A stretch of DNA of 53,310 nucleotides from Pseudobdellovibrionaceae bacterium (GCA_021463345.1 JAJTYM010000025.1:1-53310); one strand, 5' to 3'; positions 7,875-19,019 are shown, numbered from the stretch's first letter. Numbers and translations: made by a program. Notes: generated from the letters alone by a model not told the origin.

Positions 7875-8584
7875 TCAGGCGCCCAGGTACGACTCGATGA
7901 CGCGGTGATCGTTCAAGAGATCCTGGCCCGTGCCCGAGAGCGTGATTTTGCCGGTCTCCACGACGTAGGCTCGGTGGGAGATCTTGAGCGCCATGCGCGC
8001 GTTCTGCTCGACGAGCAGGACGGTCGTGCCCTCCGAGTTGATTTTCTTCACGATCTCGAAGATCTGCGCCACGATCAGGGGCGCCAGGCCCAGCGACGGT
8101 TCGTCGAGCATCAGCAGCCGCGGCCGGCCCATGAGCGCGCGCGACATCGCGAGCATCTGCTGTTCGCCGCCCGAAAGCGTCCCGGCCGCTTGCTTCACGC
8201 GCTCTTCCAGGCGGGGGAAGAGCCGGAAGCAGTGCTCGATGTCCGCTGCGATCCCGTCACGGTCCTTGCGCGTGTACGCGCCGAGCTCGATGTTTTCCAT
8301 GACGGTCAGGTTCGGGAAAACGCCGCGGCCTTCGGGGCTGTGGCAGATGCCGCGCCCGATGAGGTCGTGCGCCGGCACCCCTTTCAGGCTCTCCCCGCGG
8401 AAAGAAACGGAGCCGGCGTAGGGGAGCATTCCCGAGATCGCGCGCAACGTCGTCGTCTTGCCGGCGCCGTTGGCCCCGATGAGCGACACCACTTCGCCTT
8501 TCGCGACCGTGAACGAAACGCCCTTGAGCGCGTGGATCGCCCCGTACTTCACGTTGAGGTCTTTGACGTCGAGGATGGTTTCGC

Positions 8585-8588
<4 letters not shown>
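7875..8588 (-). CDS. livF: Branched-chain amino-acid ABC transporter ATPase LivF
   Basis: 237 residues, ABC ATPase of the LIV-I type: Walker A GANGAGKTTTLRAISG, signature LSGGEQQMLAMSRALM, Walker B LLMLDEPSLGL, H-loop LLVEQN. LivF pairs with LivG to energise uptake through LivH/LivM. The true start is the ATG at 8588 (MSETILDV), which overlaps the livG stop by four bases (ATGA); an open frame runs 38 codons further upstream inside livG but is not used. Last gene of the liv operon. Confidence 0.96.
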
Positions 8589-10423
<1,835 letters not shown>

Positions 10424-10424
<1 letters not shown>

Positions 10425-11338
10425 CAGACTTTCTCCGTTTGCCATTTGCCGAGAAGGCCCGCCGGGCGGAACACGAGGATCACGATCAGGAGCCCGAACG
10501 CCAGCGCGTCGCGATACGTGCTAGAGAGGTAGGCGACGACCATTTCTTCGGACAAACCCATGATGATCCCGCCCAGGACGGCGCCCGCCAGGTTCCCGAT
10601 CCCGCCCAGGACCGCCGCGACGAACGCTTTGAGCCCGAAGAACAAGCCCATCAACGGGTCGATCTGCGGGTATTTCATGCCGACCAGGACCGAGCCCACG
10701 CCGGCGAGCGAGGAACCGATCAGGAAGGTCATCGAGATGATCTTGTCGGTGTTGATGCCCATCAGCGAGGCGACTTGGCGGTTGGTGCTGACCGCGCGCA
10801 TGGCCTTTCCGGTTTTCGTGCGGTGGATCAAGTAGTGGAGCCCCGACATGAACGCGACCCCGGTCAAGAGGATCGTGACGTCGAACAAACGCAGGTCGAT
10901 CCCGCCGCTCGAGACGAGGCTGCGGTCCTCGAGCACCGTCGGGAAGCTCTTCGGATCGGCGCCGAAGATCACTTGGCCCGTGTACTGGAGGAAAAGGCTC
11001 ACGCCGATCGCCGTGATCAGCGTGTTGAGTTTCGGAGCCTGGCGGAGCGGGCGATAGGCGAAGCGCTCGATCGTCAGGCCCGCGACGCCGCAAGCGGCCA
11101 TAGCGACGATCAGGACGATGCCGAAAAAGACGATCCCGGGTTCCAGGTCTGCGCCCAGCGCGCGGCCGAGGCCGATGGCGGTGTAATAGGCCGCGAACGC
11201 CCCCAACATATAGACTTCGGAATGCGCGAAGTTGATGAGTTGGAGGATGCCGTAAACCATGGTGTACCCGAGCGCGATCAACGCGTAGATCGAGCCCAGG
11301 GATACGCCGTTGATCAGGTGCTGGATGAAATCTTCCAC
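10424..11338 (-). CDS. livH: Branched-chain amino-acid ABC transporter permease LivH
   Basis: 304 residues starting at a GTG, ten bases after the livJ stop. Hydrophobic throughout, with LivH motifs: INGVSLGSIYALIALGYTMV, LINFAHSEVYMLGAF, MRAVSTNRQVASLMGINTD and VLGGIGNLAGAVLGGIIMG. Inner-membrane permease partner of LivM. The gene order livJ-livH-livM-livG-livF is the classic complete operon. Confidence 0.96.
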
Positions 11339-11348
11339 GTGTCCTCGT

Positions 11349-12545
11349 TCAGGGTGTGATCGTGGTGACGTAGCGGTTGACCGTGCCGTCGACTTTCACG
11401 ACGACCGCGGGTTTCACGGCGTTGCGTTTCCCGTCGATCGTGATCCGCCCGGTGACGCCGGCGAAGTCTTTCGTCCTGGCGATCTCGTCGCGGATGTTCT
11501 TTGGCGTCAGTTCCGCCGCGCGCTCCATGGCGGAGACCAGGACCTTGGCCGCGTCGTAACCGAGGGCCGCCAGGCCGTCGGGGACCTTGCCGTATTTCGC
11601 TTTGTAGTTCTTGATGAAGTCCTGCACGACCGAGTCGGTGCTTTCGGTCGTGTAGTGGCTGGAGAAGTACTGGCCGTTGATGGCGTCTTTGCCGATTTGG
11701 TAGAGTTTTTCGGAATCCCAACCGTCGCCGCCGAGGAGCGGCGCCTTGATGCCGAGCTGCTTCGCCTGCTGCGCGATCAGCCCCACCTCGGTGTAGTAGC
11801 CGGGGATGAAGATCGCGTCGGGCTTTTTCGAGCGGATCTGGGTGAGCTGGGCCTTGAAGTCCTTCTCGCCCGACTGATAGCTCTGGTCGATGACGATCTC
11901 CCCGCCCATCTGCCTGAAGGTTTTTGCGAAAAAGGTGGCGAGGCCGACGCTGTAGTCGGATTTCACGTCGCGCAGGATGGCGACCTTCTTGGCCGAGAGC
12001 TTCTCGTGGGCGAACTTCGCCATCGCCGTGCCTTGGAACGGGTCGATGAAGCAAACGCGGAAAATATAGTCGCCGACTTCGGTGACCTGGGGGTTCGTCG
12101 ACGAGGGCGAGATCATCGGGATTTTGTGCTGTTGCGCGATGGGCGCCGCGGCCAGGGTGCGGCCCGAGGCCACTTCACCGAGCACCGCGACGACCTTGTT
12201 CTCGGTGATCAACCGGGTCACGACCGCGGCGGCTTCGTCGGGCTTGCCTTGGTTGTCGAGGGCGATGACCTTGAGTCGGCGGCCTTTCACGCCGCCGGCC
12301 TCGTTCGTTTCATCGATGGCCATCATCACGCCTTCATGAGTGCTGAGGCCGAAAGTCGCTTCGCCGCCGGTCATCGAGCCGTACTCGCCGATCAGGATAT
12401 CTCCCGTCATCGCGACTTGCGCGCGGTGGGAGTCGTCGGAGCTTTCAGAAGGCGCGGCAACCGGGGTTTTTCGGGTACAACCCGTGGTGGCGGCGAAGAT
12501 GACGAGACCGGCCAGGACGTGCTTGAGCATAGCTTCGTACCCCAT
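11349..12545 (-). CDS. livJ: Branched-chain amino-acid ABC transporter substrate-binding lipoprotein (LivJ/LivK type)
   Basis: 398 residues with a lipoprotein signal: hydrophobic core HVLAGLVIFAAT followed by lipobox ATTGC and then a Thr/Pro/Ser-rich linker. The mature part is a type-I periplasmic binding protein (Peripla_BP_6): GGEATFGLSTHEGVMMAIDE, ISPSSTNPQVTEVGDYIFRV, FRQMGGEIVIDQSY, AALGYDAAKVL. Captures branched-chain amino acids or a related ligand and delivers them to LivHM. The ATG at 12545 has GGAGAG six bases upstream, better than the in-frame ATG at 12530. First gene of the operon; pfkA lies 150 bases upstream, with an AT-rich gap that may hold the operon promoter. Confidence 0.93.
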   Translation of the reverse strand: MGYEAMLKHVLAGLVIFAATTGCTRKTPVAAPSESSDDSHRAQVAMTGDILIGEYGSMTGGEATFGLSTHEGVMMAIDETNEAGGVKGRRLKVIALDNQGKPDEAAAVVTRLITENKVVAVLGEVASGRTLAAAPIAQQHKIPMISPSSTNPQVTEVGDYIFRVCFIDPFQGTAMAKFAHEKLSAKKVAILRDVKSDYSVGLATFFAKTFRQMGGEIVIDQSYQSGEKDFKAQLTQIRSKKPDAIFIPGYYTEVGLIAQQAKQLGIKAPLLGGDGWDSEKLYQIGKDAINGQYFSSHYTTESTDSVVQDFIKNYKAKYGKVPDGLAALGYDAAKVLVSAMERAAELTPKNIRDEIARTKDFAGVTGRITIDGKRNAVKPAVVVKVDGTVNRYVTTITP

Positions 12546-12697
12546 GTGACGCTCTCCAGCGAGCGACGGTCAAATCAGTTGAAACGATTCATCGTCGTAA
12601 CAGTTCGATTTCAATATGGCAAGGCGTTACAACGGTTTAGGAGCTCGCAAATCAGCCCCAGGCGAGGGTTCCAACGTTTTTGAGCCAAGTTTGATGA

Positions 12698-13690
12698 TCA
12701 GTACGAAAGCATGCGTGCGAGCTCGATCAACTCCCGTCCGACCGTTTTTTTCTTGCCGAGAGCTTGCTCGAAAGGAACGGTCACGACCTGACCGCCTTTG
12801 ACGCCCGCCAGGCAGTCGCATTCGCCGCGGCGAAGAGCATCGACGGCGGCGGCTCCGAGCCGGCTGGCAAGGATCCGGTCGGCCGCTGTCGGGGAGCCGC
12901 CGCGTTGGACGTGCCCGAGGATGCAGACTTTGGCCTCGAAGCCGGATTTTTTGCGGATCGCCTCGGCCAAATCGTAGGCGCGCCCGGGTTTGCGGCCCTC
13001 GGCGGCGATCAGGATCGAGCTTTTCTTGCCGCGCGCCATGCCGCGCCGGATATGGTCGATCGCTTCGTCGACGGTGACCGCGTTTTCGGGGAAAAAAATC
13101 TCCTCCGCCCCGCCGGCGACGCCGACGTCGACGGCGATGAAGCCGCTGTCACGACCCATCACTTCGACGATGAAGAGCCGATCGTGGCTCGCGGCGGTGT
13201 CGCGGATCCTGTCGATAGCTTCCAGGGCGATGTTCACGGCCGTATCGAAACCGATCGTGAAGTCCGTGCCGAAAACGTCGTTATCGATCGTGCCCGGGAC
13301 CCCGACGATCGGGACCCGATGCTCCTGATGCAAGAGGCGCGCGCCCGCGAACGAGCCGTCTCCGCCGATGCAGACGAGGGCGTCGATGCCCGCCGCCCGC
13401 AAGTTCGCCGCGGCCTTGGCGCGCGCGTCGGCCTGGTGGAATTCGGGAGAGCGGCCCGTCTTCAGGATCGTCCCGCCGCGCTGGAGGATGTTGCCCATCG
13501 AACCTTGGGTGATCGGGACGAATTCCCCGGAGAGCATTCCCGGATAGCCGCCGACGATGCCGCGCACGTCGAGGCCGTGATAGAGCGCGATCCGGGCCGC
13601 GGAGCGGATCGCGGCGTTCATGCCGGGAGCGTCGCCGCCGCTGGTGTAAATCCCTATGGTTTTGATTTGGTCCGCCGGAAACTTCGACAT
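12698..13690 (-). CDS. pfkA: ATP-dependent 6-phosphofructokinase
   Basis: 330 residues from ATG 13690 (an upstream in-frame ATG at 13759 would put the preceding terminator inside the gene). Phosphorylates fructose 6-phosphate in glycolysis. Motifs: IGIYTSGGDAPGMNAAIR, GGDGSFAGA, PGTIDNDVFGTD (catalytic Asp pair), EVMGRDSGFIA, LGHVQRGG. The Gly in PGTIDND and the GGDGS loop are typical of ATP-dependent rather than pyrophosphate-dependent enzymes. Residues for the effector site cannot be judged by eye. A terminator precedes it, so it should have its own promoter. Confidence 0.95.
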   Translation of the reverse strand: MSKFPADQIKTIGIYTSGGDAPGMNAAIRSAARIALYHGLDVRGIVGGYPGMLSGEFVPITQGSMGNILQRGGTILKTGRSPEFHQADARAKAAANLRAAGIDALVCIGGDGSFAGARLLHQEHRVPIVGVPGTIDNDVFGTDFTIGFDTAVNIALEAIDRIRDTAASHDRLFIVEVMGRDSGFIAVDVGVAGGAEEIFFPENAVTVDEAIDHIRRGMARGKKSSILIAAEGRKPGRAYDLAEAIRKKSGFEAKVCILGHVQRGGSPTAADRILASRLGAAAVDALRRGECDCLAGVKGGQVVTVPFEQALGKKKTVGRELIELARMLSY

Positions 13691-13721
13691 CGTTCGAGCG
13701 CCTCCGAAAGTGAAGAGGTCC

Positions 13722-13756
13722 GAAAAAGAAAAAGGACCGGGCGAACCCGATCCTTT
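13722..13756 (-). terminator. Rho-independent terminator of hup
   Basis: On the minus strand an 11-bp stem (plus-strand arms 13731-13741 and 13746-13756, one G-T wobble) with a TTCG-type tetraloop is followed by TTTTTCTTTTTC (complement of 13721-13730). A textbook intrinsic terminator about 65 bases after the hup stop, separating hup from pfkA. Confidence 0.9.
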
Positions 13757-13822
13757 CATCTTAAGCGGCGCATTTCAACCGCGTTCGCTCCATGAGCCGC
13801 GCGGTGAACGCGTGCCCCGCGC

Positions 13823-14095
13823 TCAGCGCACGAGGTCTTTGAACTCGGCGCCGGGGCGGAATTTGGGATATGAAGTCGCCGGGATCTTGATCGACTTGCC
13901 CGTCTGGGGGTTGCGGCCCATGCGCGCCTTGCGCTTGGCTTTCGTGAAGGTGCCGAAGCCGACGAGTTTCACTTCGTCGCCTTTTTTCACCGCTTTTTTC
14001 ACGATGTCGAGGGTGCAATCGAGCATGCGCTCGGTCTGCGCCTTCGTCATGCCGGTTTCGGTCGAAAGCTTCTCGATCAGTGCAGCTTTGTTCAT
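13823..14095 (-). CDS. hup: HU-family histone-like DNA-binding protein
   Basis: 90 residues, the standard HU length. MNKAALIEKLSTETGMTKAQ and the beta-arm signature GFGTFTKAKRKARMGRNPQT with GKSIKIPATSYPKFRPG are diagnostic (HU/IHF signature; Pro in the RNP tip). Bends and compacts DNA non-specifically as a dimer. Ribosome site GAGGAG lies seven bases before the ATG, with a good promoter and a strong terminator, so it is a monocistronic, highly expressed gene. Confidence 0.96.
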   Translation of the reverse strand: MNKAALIEKLSTETGMTKAQTERMLDCTLDIVKKAVKKGDEVKLVGFGTFTKAKRKARMGRNPQTGKSIKIPATSYPKFRPGAEFKDLVR

Positions 14096-14143
14096 TGTGT
14101 CTCCTCTAGTTGAGTGATGTGAACGGGTTGACGCTGTGTTGAA

Positions 14144-14172
14144 ATTGAACGTAATCGGTCTAGTTTGGTCAA
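14144..14172 (-). promoter_or_regulatory. Sigma-70 type promoter of hup
   Basis: On the minus strand TTGACC (complement of 14167-14172), a 17-base spacer and TTCAAT (complement of 14144-14149). The start of transcription would be near 14137, giving a ~40-base leader before the hup ATG. Confidence 0.65.
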
Positions 14173-14209
14173 TAGCAAATTCGGGAGCGTCCGCTCTTTT
14201 TTTGAGGCC

Positions 14210-14458
14210 TCAGTGGAGTTTGCCGGGATCCGTCGGCGACAGCCGGGGCGTCTCGGCGGATTCGATGCGTTCGTCGTCGGGCCCGCTCGAGCCGAGCTCG
14301 CTCGCGTCGGCGACGGGGATGGCGTACGCGCCGTCGACCCATTGGCCGAGATCGATCAGGTTGCAACGTTCGGAACAAAACGGGCGGGAAGGGTTTCCTC
14401 GCGAATATTCCGTCTCTCGCTTGCAGCGTGGGCAAAGCACTTTCATGATCCGCATCAT
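14210..14458 (-). CDS. yacG: DNA gyrase inhibitor YacG-type zinc protein
   Basis: 82 residues (78 if the ATG at 14446 is used). The four zinc cysteines and the family core are present: VLCPRCKRETEYSRGNPSRP, then FCSERCNLIDLGQWVDGAYA. YacG binds GyrB and inhibits gyrase in E. coli. The C-terminal ~35 residues are acidic and disordered. The hup promoter lies just inside its 3' end. Ribosome site weak; transcription unit unclear. Confidence 0.88.
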   Translation of the reverse strand: MMRIMKVLCPRCKRETEYSRGNPSRPFCSERCNLIDLGQWVDGAYAIPVADASELGSSGPDDERIESAETPRLSPTDPGKLH

Positions 14459-14589
14459 AAAGGAAAAACGGCCATCGGGGAAGCGTCCGTTCCTGCCGCG
14501 CGGTCTCGGGCGTCGCCCGCGCGCGGGGTTCGCGGGCCGAGCCGTCCAAGCTCAGGGGCCGGGCCGGCCCGAGCCGGCGGCGGCTCAAA

Positions 14590-15324
14590 TCAGTAGAGTT
14601 CGATCGGGGCGGTCGCCATTGGCTGGTTCAGGTACGAGATCTCGGCGTTGAGAACATGATCGGTGAGGGCGCCGCGCTCGATGTAGATCTGCAAATGGCC
14701 GCCGGTCTGCGACCAGGAGCGGCTCGGCAACTGGGCGCGGAGTTCGAGGCCTTGGTTGTCGTTGGCCACGTGGATGTCGGCGCGGAACTGCATCGGGAAG
14801 TTCGCGTTGGAACCCATTTGGGCCGACCAGAAGTCGTTTGGGTAATAAGGGGCGTCCGCGCCCGCTCCGATCGTGACTTGAGCTTGCGCGGCCGATGGGC
14901 CCGAGGTCTGGATGATGATGTAGCCCTTCGATGAGTAGTGGCCGCACTTCGCCGCGCCCCAGTTCCAGGTGTAGAGGTCGCAGAAGCCGCCGTACTCGCG
15001 CATCAGTTGTTCGAACGCGCCGCGGTTGATGCTCTGGAGCGCGTAGCCCCAACGGTGGGTGGCGGTGCCGCCGAACGAGTTGTCCCAAGTGACCGGCGCG
15101 CCGGCTTCGCAGCGCTGGAGCGTTGGCACCCAACCTTGCCCCTCATGGCAGTGCGCGCGGTCCAAGCAGCCGTAAGAGGCGTGATAGACCTGGCCGGCCA
15201 GGCAAGCTCCGACGCCCGCGACGGGAGCCAGGGGAGTTGCGGCGGGCGCGTCGCTCTTTTTGCCGCAGCCGGTGAAGCCAGCGGCGATGGTGAGGGCGGA
15301 CAACATCAAAATCAAATAACGCAT
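14590..15324 (-). CDS. Putative lipoprotein of unknown function
   Basis: 244 residues. A lipoprotein signal is clear: MRYLILMLSALTIAAGFTGC with the lipobox FTGC and GKKSD after it. The mature part has several cysteines near the N-terminus (ACLAGQVYHASYGCLDRAHC and a CEAG), suggesting a small disulfide-rich module, then a Trp/Tyr-rich region ending in a predicted beta-strand domain (LELRAQLPSRSWSQTGGHLQ). No family recognised. Likely anchored to the outer membrane. Confidence 0.8.
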   Translation of the reverse strand: MRYLILMLSALTIAAGFTGCGKKSDAPAATPLAPVAGVGACLAGQVYHASYGCLDRAHCHEGQGWVPTLQRCEAGAPVTWDNSFGGTATHRWGYALQSINRGAFEQLMREYGGFCDLYTWNWGAAKCGHYSSKGYIIIQTSGPSAAQAQVTIGAGADAPYYPNDFWSAQMGSNANFPMQFRADIHVANDNQGLELRAQLPSRSWSQTGGHLQIYIERGALTDHVLNAEISYLNQPMATAPIELY

Positions 15325-15553
15325 AAACCTCTCCCGGGACTGACGGGGTTCGCATTCCGAATTCGCGGTTCAAGGGGGAGGCGGAGACGGACAAGAGGTT
15401 CCCTGCGGTCCAGCTATTCAGGACCCGTGCCACCCGCGGCGGCCGTTTCCCGCCCGCCCGGGGCGCGGGGCTGTATCGAGTCGAGACACCTCGGTGACGA
15501 TTCCCGTCGCTTCGCGCGAGGGGCCCCGGCGCGGCCGGGGAGCGCAGCAACGC

Positions 15554-16591
15554 TCAGTTCCCCTCGGGCATGAGGATGGATTTCTTCTTGAACTCGCGGA
15601 AGTAATCGACCGTGCCCATGCCGTCGAGATTGATGATCCAGTGGGCGAGGGGGCGTTTTTTCGGGTCTTCCTCGAGGATCACGCCGCCGTACTTGCGGTA
15701 CATCTCGAGGGCGAGATTCGCGTCGTCCGGGCAGGCGTCGGGATCGTTGTCGCGTTCGGCCATCGCGCGTTTCGATCGCTCAAGGCCGCCTTTGGTCGCG
15801 AACTTGCGGCAATTCACCGACTCGTCCATCGAGGCGTCGACGTAGGCGCGGAAGTCGATGCGGTTCTCGGTGGTCACCCACTCGCCCCCCGAACAGCGGA
15901 CGTAGGGGCCGATGTTGTAGGCTTTGCCAAGGACGTCGTCGCGCTTCTGCAGGACGTGGTTCCAGAAGCGCAGGCCGTTGAAGTTCGCGGCGAGGTCCCC
16001 GTAAGAAAACACGCCGGTGGCGAGGCGGTTCCCGCCGAGGGTGGTTTTTTCGCGGAGAATCCCGCCTTTCAGGACGGACAACAGCGTGTTTCCCTTGAGA
16101 TAGCGCGACTGGAAGTAGATGCGGCCCATGCCGAACATGTGCTCGAACTTGTCGACGCCGATGTGCGTGTCGCCGATGCGGATGAGCGGGCTCAGCCCCA
16201 ACGAGCTTTTCGATGCGCCGGGGCGGCCGAGGAGGACGCCGTCCGACATCGACCAGCCCTTGTAGATCGAGTCCTCGATCGAGATCGCGCGGGTCTCGAC
16301 GCCCTCGATCCGCGCGTTCAGGAGATCCTTGACGAGTCGGCCTTTCGAGTGATTGGCGAAGTACGTCGCGAGCTCCCCGTACAGCGCGGTCTCGCTCTTC
16401 TTGCCGCTGTCGCAGCGGCCGGCGGCGTTGAGTTTCTCGAGTCCTTCGGCGAGATAAGCGTTGGCGATTTCGTTGACCCGTTCGGCGGAATCTTCGAGCG
16501 GTTGGCTCCAGGAGTAGTGATCGGCCTCCGCCGCGACAGCTGAGTTGGCGCACGACAGAGCGATGAGTGACGCGGCGAACGTTCGTTTCAC
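15554..16591 (-). CDS. Secreted protein of unknown function
   Basis: 345 residues from a GTG at 16591 with a perfect AGGAGG six bases upstream. This start gives a clean signal peptide, KRTFAASLIALSCANSAVA, with a probable cut after AVA. The frame is open upstream to 16777, but that part is Arg/Pro-rich and lacks a ribosome site. The mature protein has conserved-looking segments: GDTHIGVDKFEHMFGMGRIY, SYGDLAANFNGLRFWNHVL and DNDPDACPDDANLALEMYRK. I do not recognise the family. The Asp/His/Glu-rich DKFEHMF segment might bind metal, but this is speculation. Confidence 0.8.
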   Translation of the reverse strand: MKRTFAASLIALSCANSAVAAEADHYSWSQPLEDSAERVNEIANAYLAEGLEKLNAAGRCDSGKKSETALYGELATYFANHSKGRLVKDLLNARIEGVETRAISIEDSIYKGWSMSDGVLLGRPGASKSSLGLSPLIRIGDTHIGVDKFEHMFGMGRIYFQSRYLKGNTLLSVLKGGILREKTTLGGNRLATGVFSYGDLAANFNGLRFWNHVLQKRDDVLGKAYNIGPYVRCSGGEWVTTENRIDFRAYVDASMDESVNCRKFATKGGLERSKRAMAERDNDPDACPDDANLALEMYRKYGGVILEEDPKKRPLAHWIINLDGMGTVDYFREFKKKSILMPEGN

Positions 16592-16951
16592 GGCGGGCCT
16601 CCTGGCAGGAAGGGTCATCCGATTTTTTGGGAACCCCGCCGCGGAACTCCCGCGCTCAGGGCGGCCCCGCCGGGATGCGTGCAATCGGGGAGCCAGGCGG
16701 ACTCGGTCTTCAAACGCGTTCGCGCCCGCCGGGCGGCGTGCGGGAATCATCACCCTTGTTATTTGGTACAGGGGCATGGTTTCCCGATTACACGGTCGGG
16801 TCGGCGAACGGTCCCCGGGCGTCGGCTAACCGCCCGTCATCAGGCGCGCTCCTCCGGGCCGGCGAGGGCATGGGGCTTGCTGATCTTCCCCGGCGGATCC
16901 CCGGTCGCGGTGGTCCGCGCTGTACGTTTGTCGAAGGTGGAGCCGTACCTT
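16592..16951. promoter_or_regulatory. Divergent intergenic region
   Basis: 360 bases between the starts of two divergently encoded secreted proteins. It must hold promoters for both. The only AT-rich island is around 16749-16768 (TTGTTATTTGGTAC); no pair of -35/-10 elements is convincing on either strand. Nothing else is seen. Confidence 0.35.
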
Positions 16952-17599
16952 ATGAAGCTTTCCGTTCTCATCGTTGCCGCCGCTTTGGGCGCCGCGACCC
17001 TGCCTCGCCCCGCGCGGGCGGAGTCGCTCATAGAGCGATTGGGCTTCGGATCGTACAAGTTCGAAAAGGCGAATGTCGGCATCGAGCCCGTGGAGGAGTC
17101 GGGCGTGGGTTCGCTGGAGACGCGGACCTCCGGCCGGCTGCTGATCCACTACGAGGAGGCCTCCACCTCGCACGAGATCGTTCTCGAGATCCCCGTGACT
17201 CTCGCGATCCGAAAAGTCGGCGCGATCGCCAAGCACAAGACCGGGGACGTCATCGAGGAGACGATGAAGATCTGGAACGTCGAGGGCCTGCGTTTGGGGG
17301 ATTTGCTCGGCGAATACAGGGGCGTCGAGATCTCGGCGACCCCTTTGATCCTGAACATCGGCGAGAGCGTCCTGTTCAAGCGGGGGCCTGACCGGAGGCG
17401 CCTGGTGATCTCCGACCTGCAGAACGGCCTGGCCCGCTCGCCGTTTTCCTACATCGGCATCGGCGCCGCGCTCAGCAAGGTTTCGATGGCGATCCGGCTG
17501 CCGACCGATGATCGCATCCTCGAACTCATCGTTTCGCGGGAACACAACGTTTCGCGCATCTTCGACCTCACCCCCGATCTCTTGGGAAGCCGCCTCTGA
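16952..17599 (+). CDS. Secreted (periplasmic) protein of unknown function
   Basis: 215 residues from ATG 16952, with AGGTGGAG about 10 bases upstream. Signal peptide: KLSVLIVAAALGAATLPRPARAES, cut after ARA. The mature part looks beta-rich, with alternating hydrophobic strands (GRLLIHYEEASTSHEIVLEI) and a C-terminal IFDLTPDLLG. No family recognised. An open frame runs back to 16679 but has no ribosome site and low-complexity content. Confidence 0.75.
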   Translation: MKLSVLIVAAALGAATLPRPARAESLIERLGFGSYKFEKANVGIEPVEESGVGSLETRTSGRLLIHYEEASTSHEIVLEIPVTLAIRKVGAIAKHKTGDVIEETMKIWNVEGLRLGDLLGEYRGVEISATPLILNIGESVLFKRGPDRRRLVISDLQNGLARSPFSYIGIGAALSKVSMAIRLPTDDRILELIVSREHNVSRIFDLTPDLLGSRL

Positions 17600-18114
17600 C
17601 GGCCATCGGGCGGCTATCTGACGGCGGGCGAGGGCCCTCCTTTCGCGGTTGAACGGCCTGGACGGGACTTTTGGCTTCGTGGCCGAAGGTCCGCGCGGCT
17701 TTGGTCCGACGGACTTCGGTCGCGCGGCTCTTGGTCGAGCGACCGAAGTCCTGATCGGCCGCGACGTTCGTCCCGGGAAAACCCGACTTCGGTCCCGGAT
17801 CGCGGGACGATGGTCCAGTTCCGGCTCGACTCCCGTCCAGTTTCGCTCGACTCGACTTCAGTGCGGCAGGACCTCGCCGAAAGGTCCGGTGTGAGCGCGG
17901 CGCGAACTGGACGCCGGGACCGGGGAGCGACGTTCGACTCGAGTGACTGCGAGCGGGCGAAGCGGCGATCCGGCCCGATCTCCGGCGAGCGAAGCCTCAC
18001 GCCCAACGTGTTCAACCCAACGGCGCCAAGGCGGGCGCTCCCCACGGGTCTTCAGTAGGTGAGGCGAAGTGCGGGCGAGCGAAGGATGGTTCGCGAAAAA
18101 CCAGGAGGATCCCC
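17600..18114 (+). promoter_or_regulatory. Structured 515-bp region upstream of the flagellin gene
   Basis: No gene seen. At least four inverted repeats cluster here: 17665-17675/17682-17692 (11 bp with two G-T wobbles), GGACTTCGGTC 17711-17721 with GACCGAAGTCC 17741-17751 (perfect 11 bp), GTCCCG 17792-17797 with CGGGAC 17803-17808, and GGACCT 17869-17874 with AGGTCC 17882-17887. The decamer GACTTCGGTC recurs at 17712-17721 and 17785-17794 and inverted at 17741-17750; it can itself fold as a C(UUCG)G tetraloop. A near-direct repeat starting GTCCAGTT occurs at about 17813 and 17835. The flagellin promoter must lie here, but no convincing sigma-28 or sigma-54 site is visible. Confidence 0.5.
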
Positions 18115-18948
18115 ATGGGATTGCGTATCGCCACGAACGTTCCGTCCATCGCCGCTCAGCGCTCGCTCGCCGGTTCTCAGCGCGAGATCTCGAAGAGCTT
18201 CGGGCAGCTGTCCTCGGGCAGCCGGATCACGAAGGCCGCCGATGACGCTGCCGGGCTGTCGATCTCCGAGAACTTGAAGTCGCACGTCCGCGGCTACATG
18301 CAGGCGAGCCGCAACGCCAACGACGGGATCTCGATGGTGCAGACGGCCGAAGGCGGCTTGGGCGAGATATCCAACATCATCACCCGTTTCCGCGAATTGG
18401 GCGTGCAGGCGGCCAGCGACACGGTCAGCGACACCGAGCGGACGTTCATCGACACCGAGGTCCAACAGCTGAAAGCGGAGGCCGAGCGCATCGCGCGCTC
18501 CACGCGATTCGGCGAAACGCGGCTGCTCGACGGGTCGGCCGAGGCGTTCGATTTCCAGGTCGACATCGGCAACGACGACTTCAACGACCGCATCACCTTC
18601 AACGCCGGCGAGAACAACGCCACCATGGAGACTCTCGGGCTCGAGGATCTCGACTTCTCATCGAAAGAGGGCGCGCAGAGCGCCATGGAGGTCCTCGATG
18701 GGGCGCAGAAACAAGTCAACGGGATCCGCGCCAACCTCGGCGCGATCCAGAACCGCCTGATCTCGACGACCGACAACCTCGGCATCGCGGTCGAGAACCT
18801 GAGCGCCGCCAATTCGCGCATGCGCGATACGGACGTGGCCCAGTCGTCGGCGGAGCTGCAACGGAACACGATTCTCCTCAACGCCTCCACCTCGGTGCTG
18901 GCGCAGGCGAATCAGACGCCCCAACAGGCCCTGCGCCTGATCGGCTGA
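18115..18948 (+). CDS. fliC: Flagellin
   Basis: Filament subunit, 277 residues. Canonical N-terminal D0/D1 (MGLRIATNVPSIAAQRSLAG, LSSGSRITKAADDAAGLSIS, SRNANDGISMVQTAEGGLGE) and C-terminal D1/D0 (RMRDTDVAQSSAELQRNTIL, then LAQANQTPQQALRLIG). The central variable domains D2/D3 are almost absent: only about 50 residues separate the two conserved halves, so the filament surface is mostly D1. AGGAGG lies eight bases before the ATG. It heads the filament operon with a long structured region upstream and a strong hairpin downstream. Confidence 0.97.
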   Translation: MGLRIATNVPSIAAQRSLAGSQREISKSFGQLSSGSRITKAADDAAGLSISENLKSHVRGYMQASRNANDGISMVQTAEGGLGEISNIITRFRELGVQAASDTVSDTERTFIDTEVQQLKAEAERIARSTRFGETRLLDGSAEAFDFQVDIGNDDFNDRITFNAGENNATMETLGLEDLDFSSKEGAQSAMEVLDGAQKQVNGIRANLGAIQNRLISTTDNLGIAVENLSAANSRMRDTDVAQSSAELQRNTILLNASTSVLAQANQTPQQALRLIG

Positions 18949-19019
18949 CCCGATCCCGTCCCATACGTTCATTGGTTTCAGGGGAGGGGGCCTCCTTCCC
19001 TTCCCGGTACCTAACCTAC

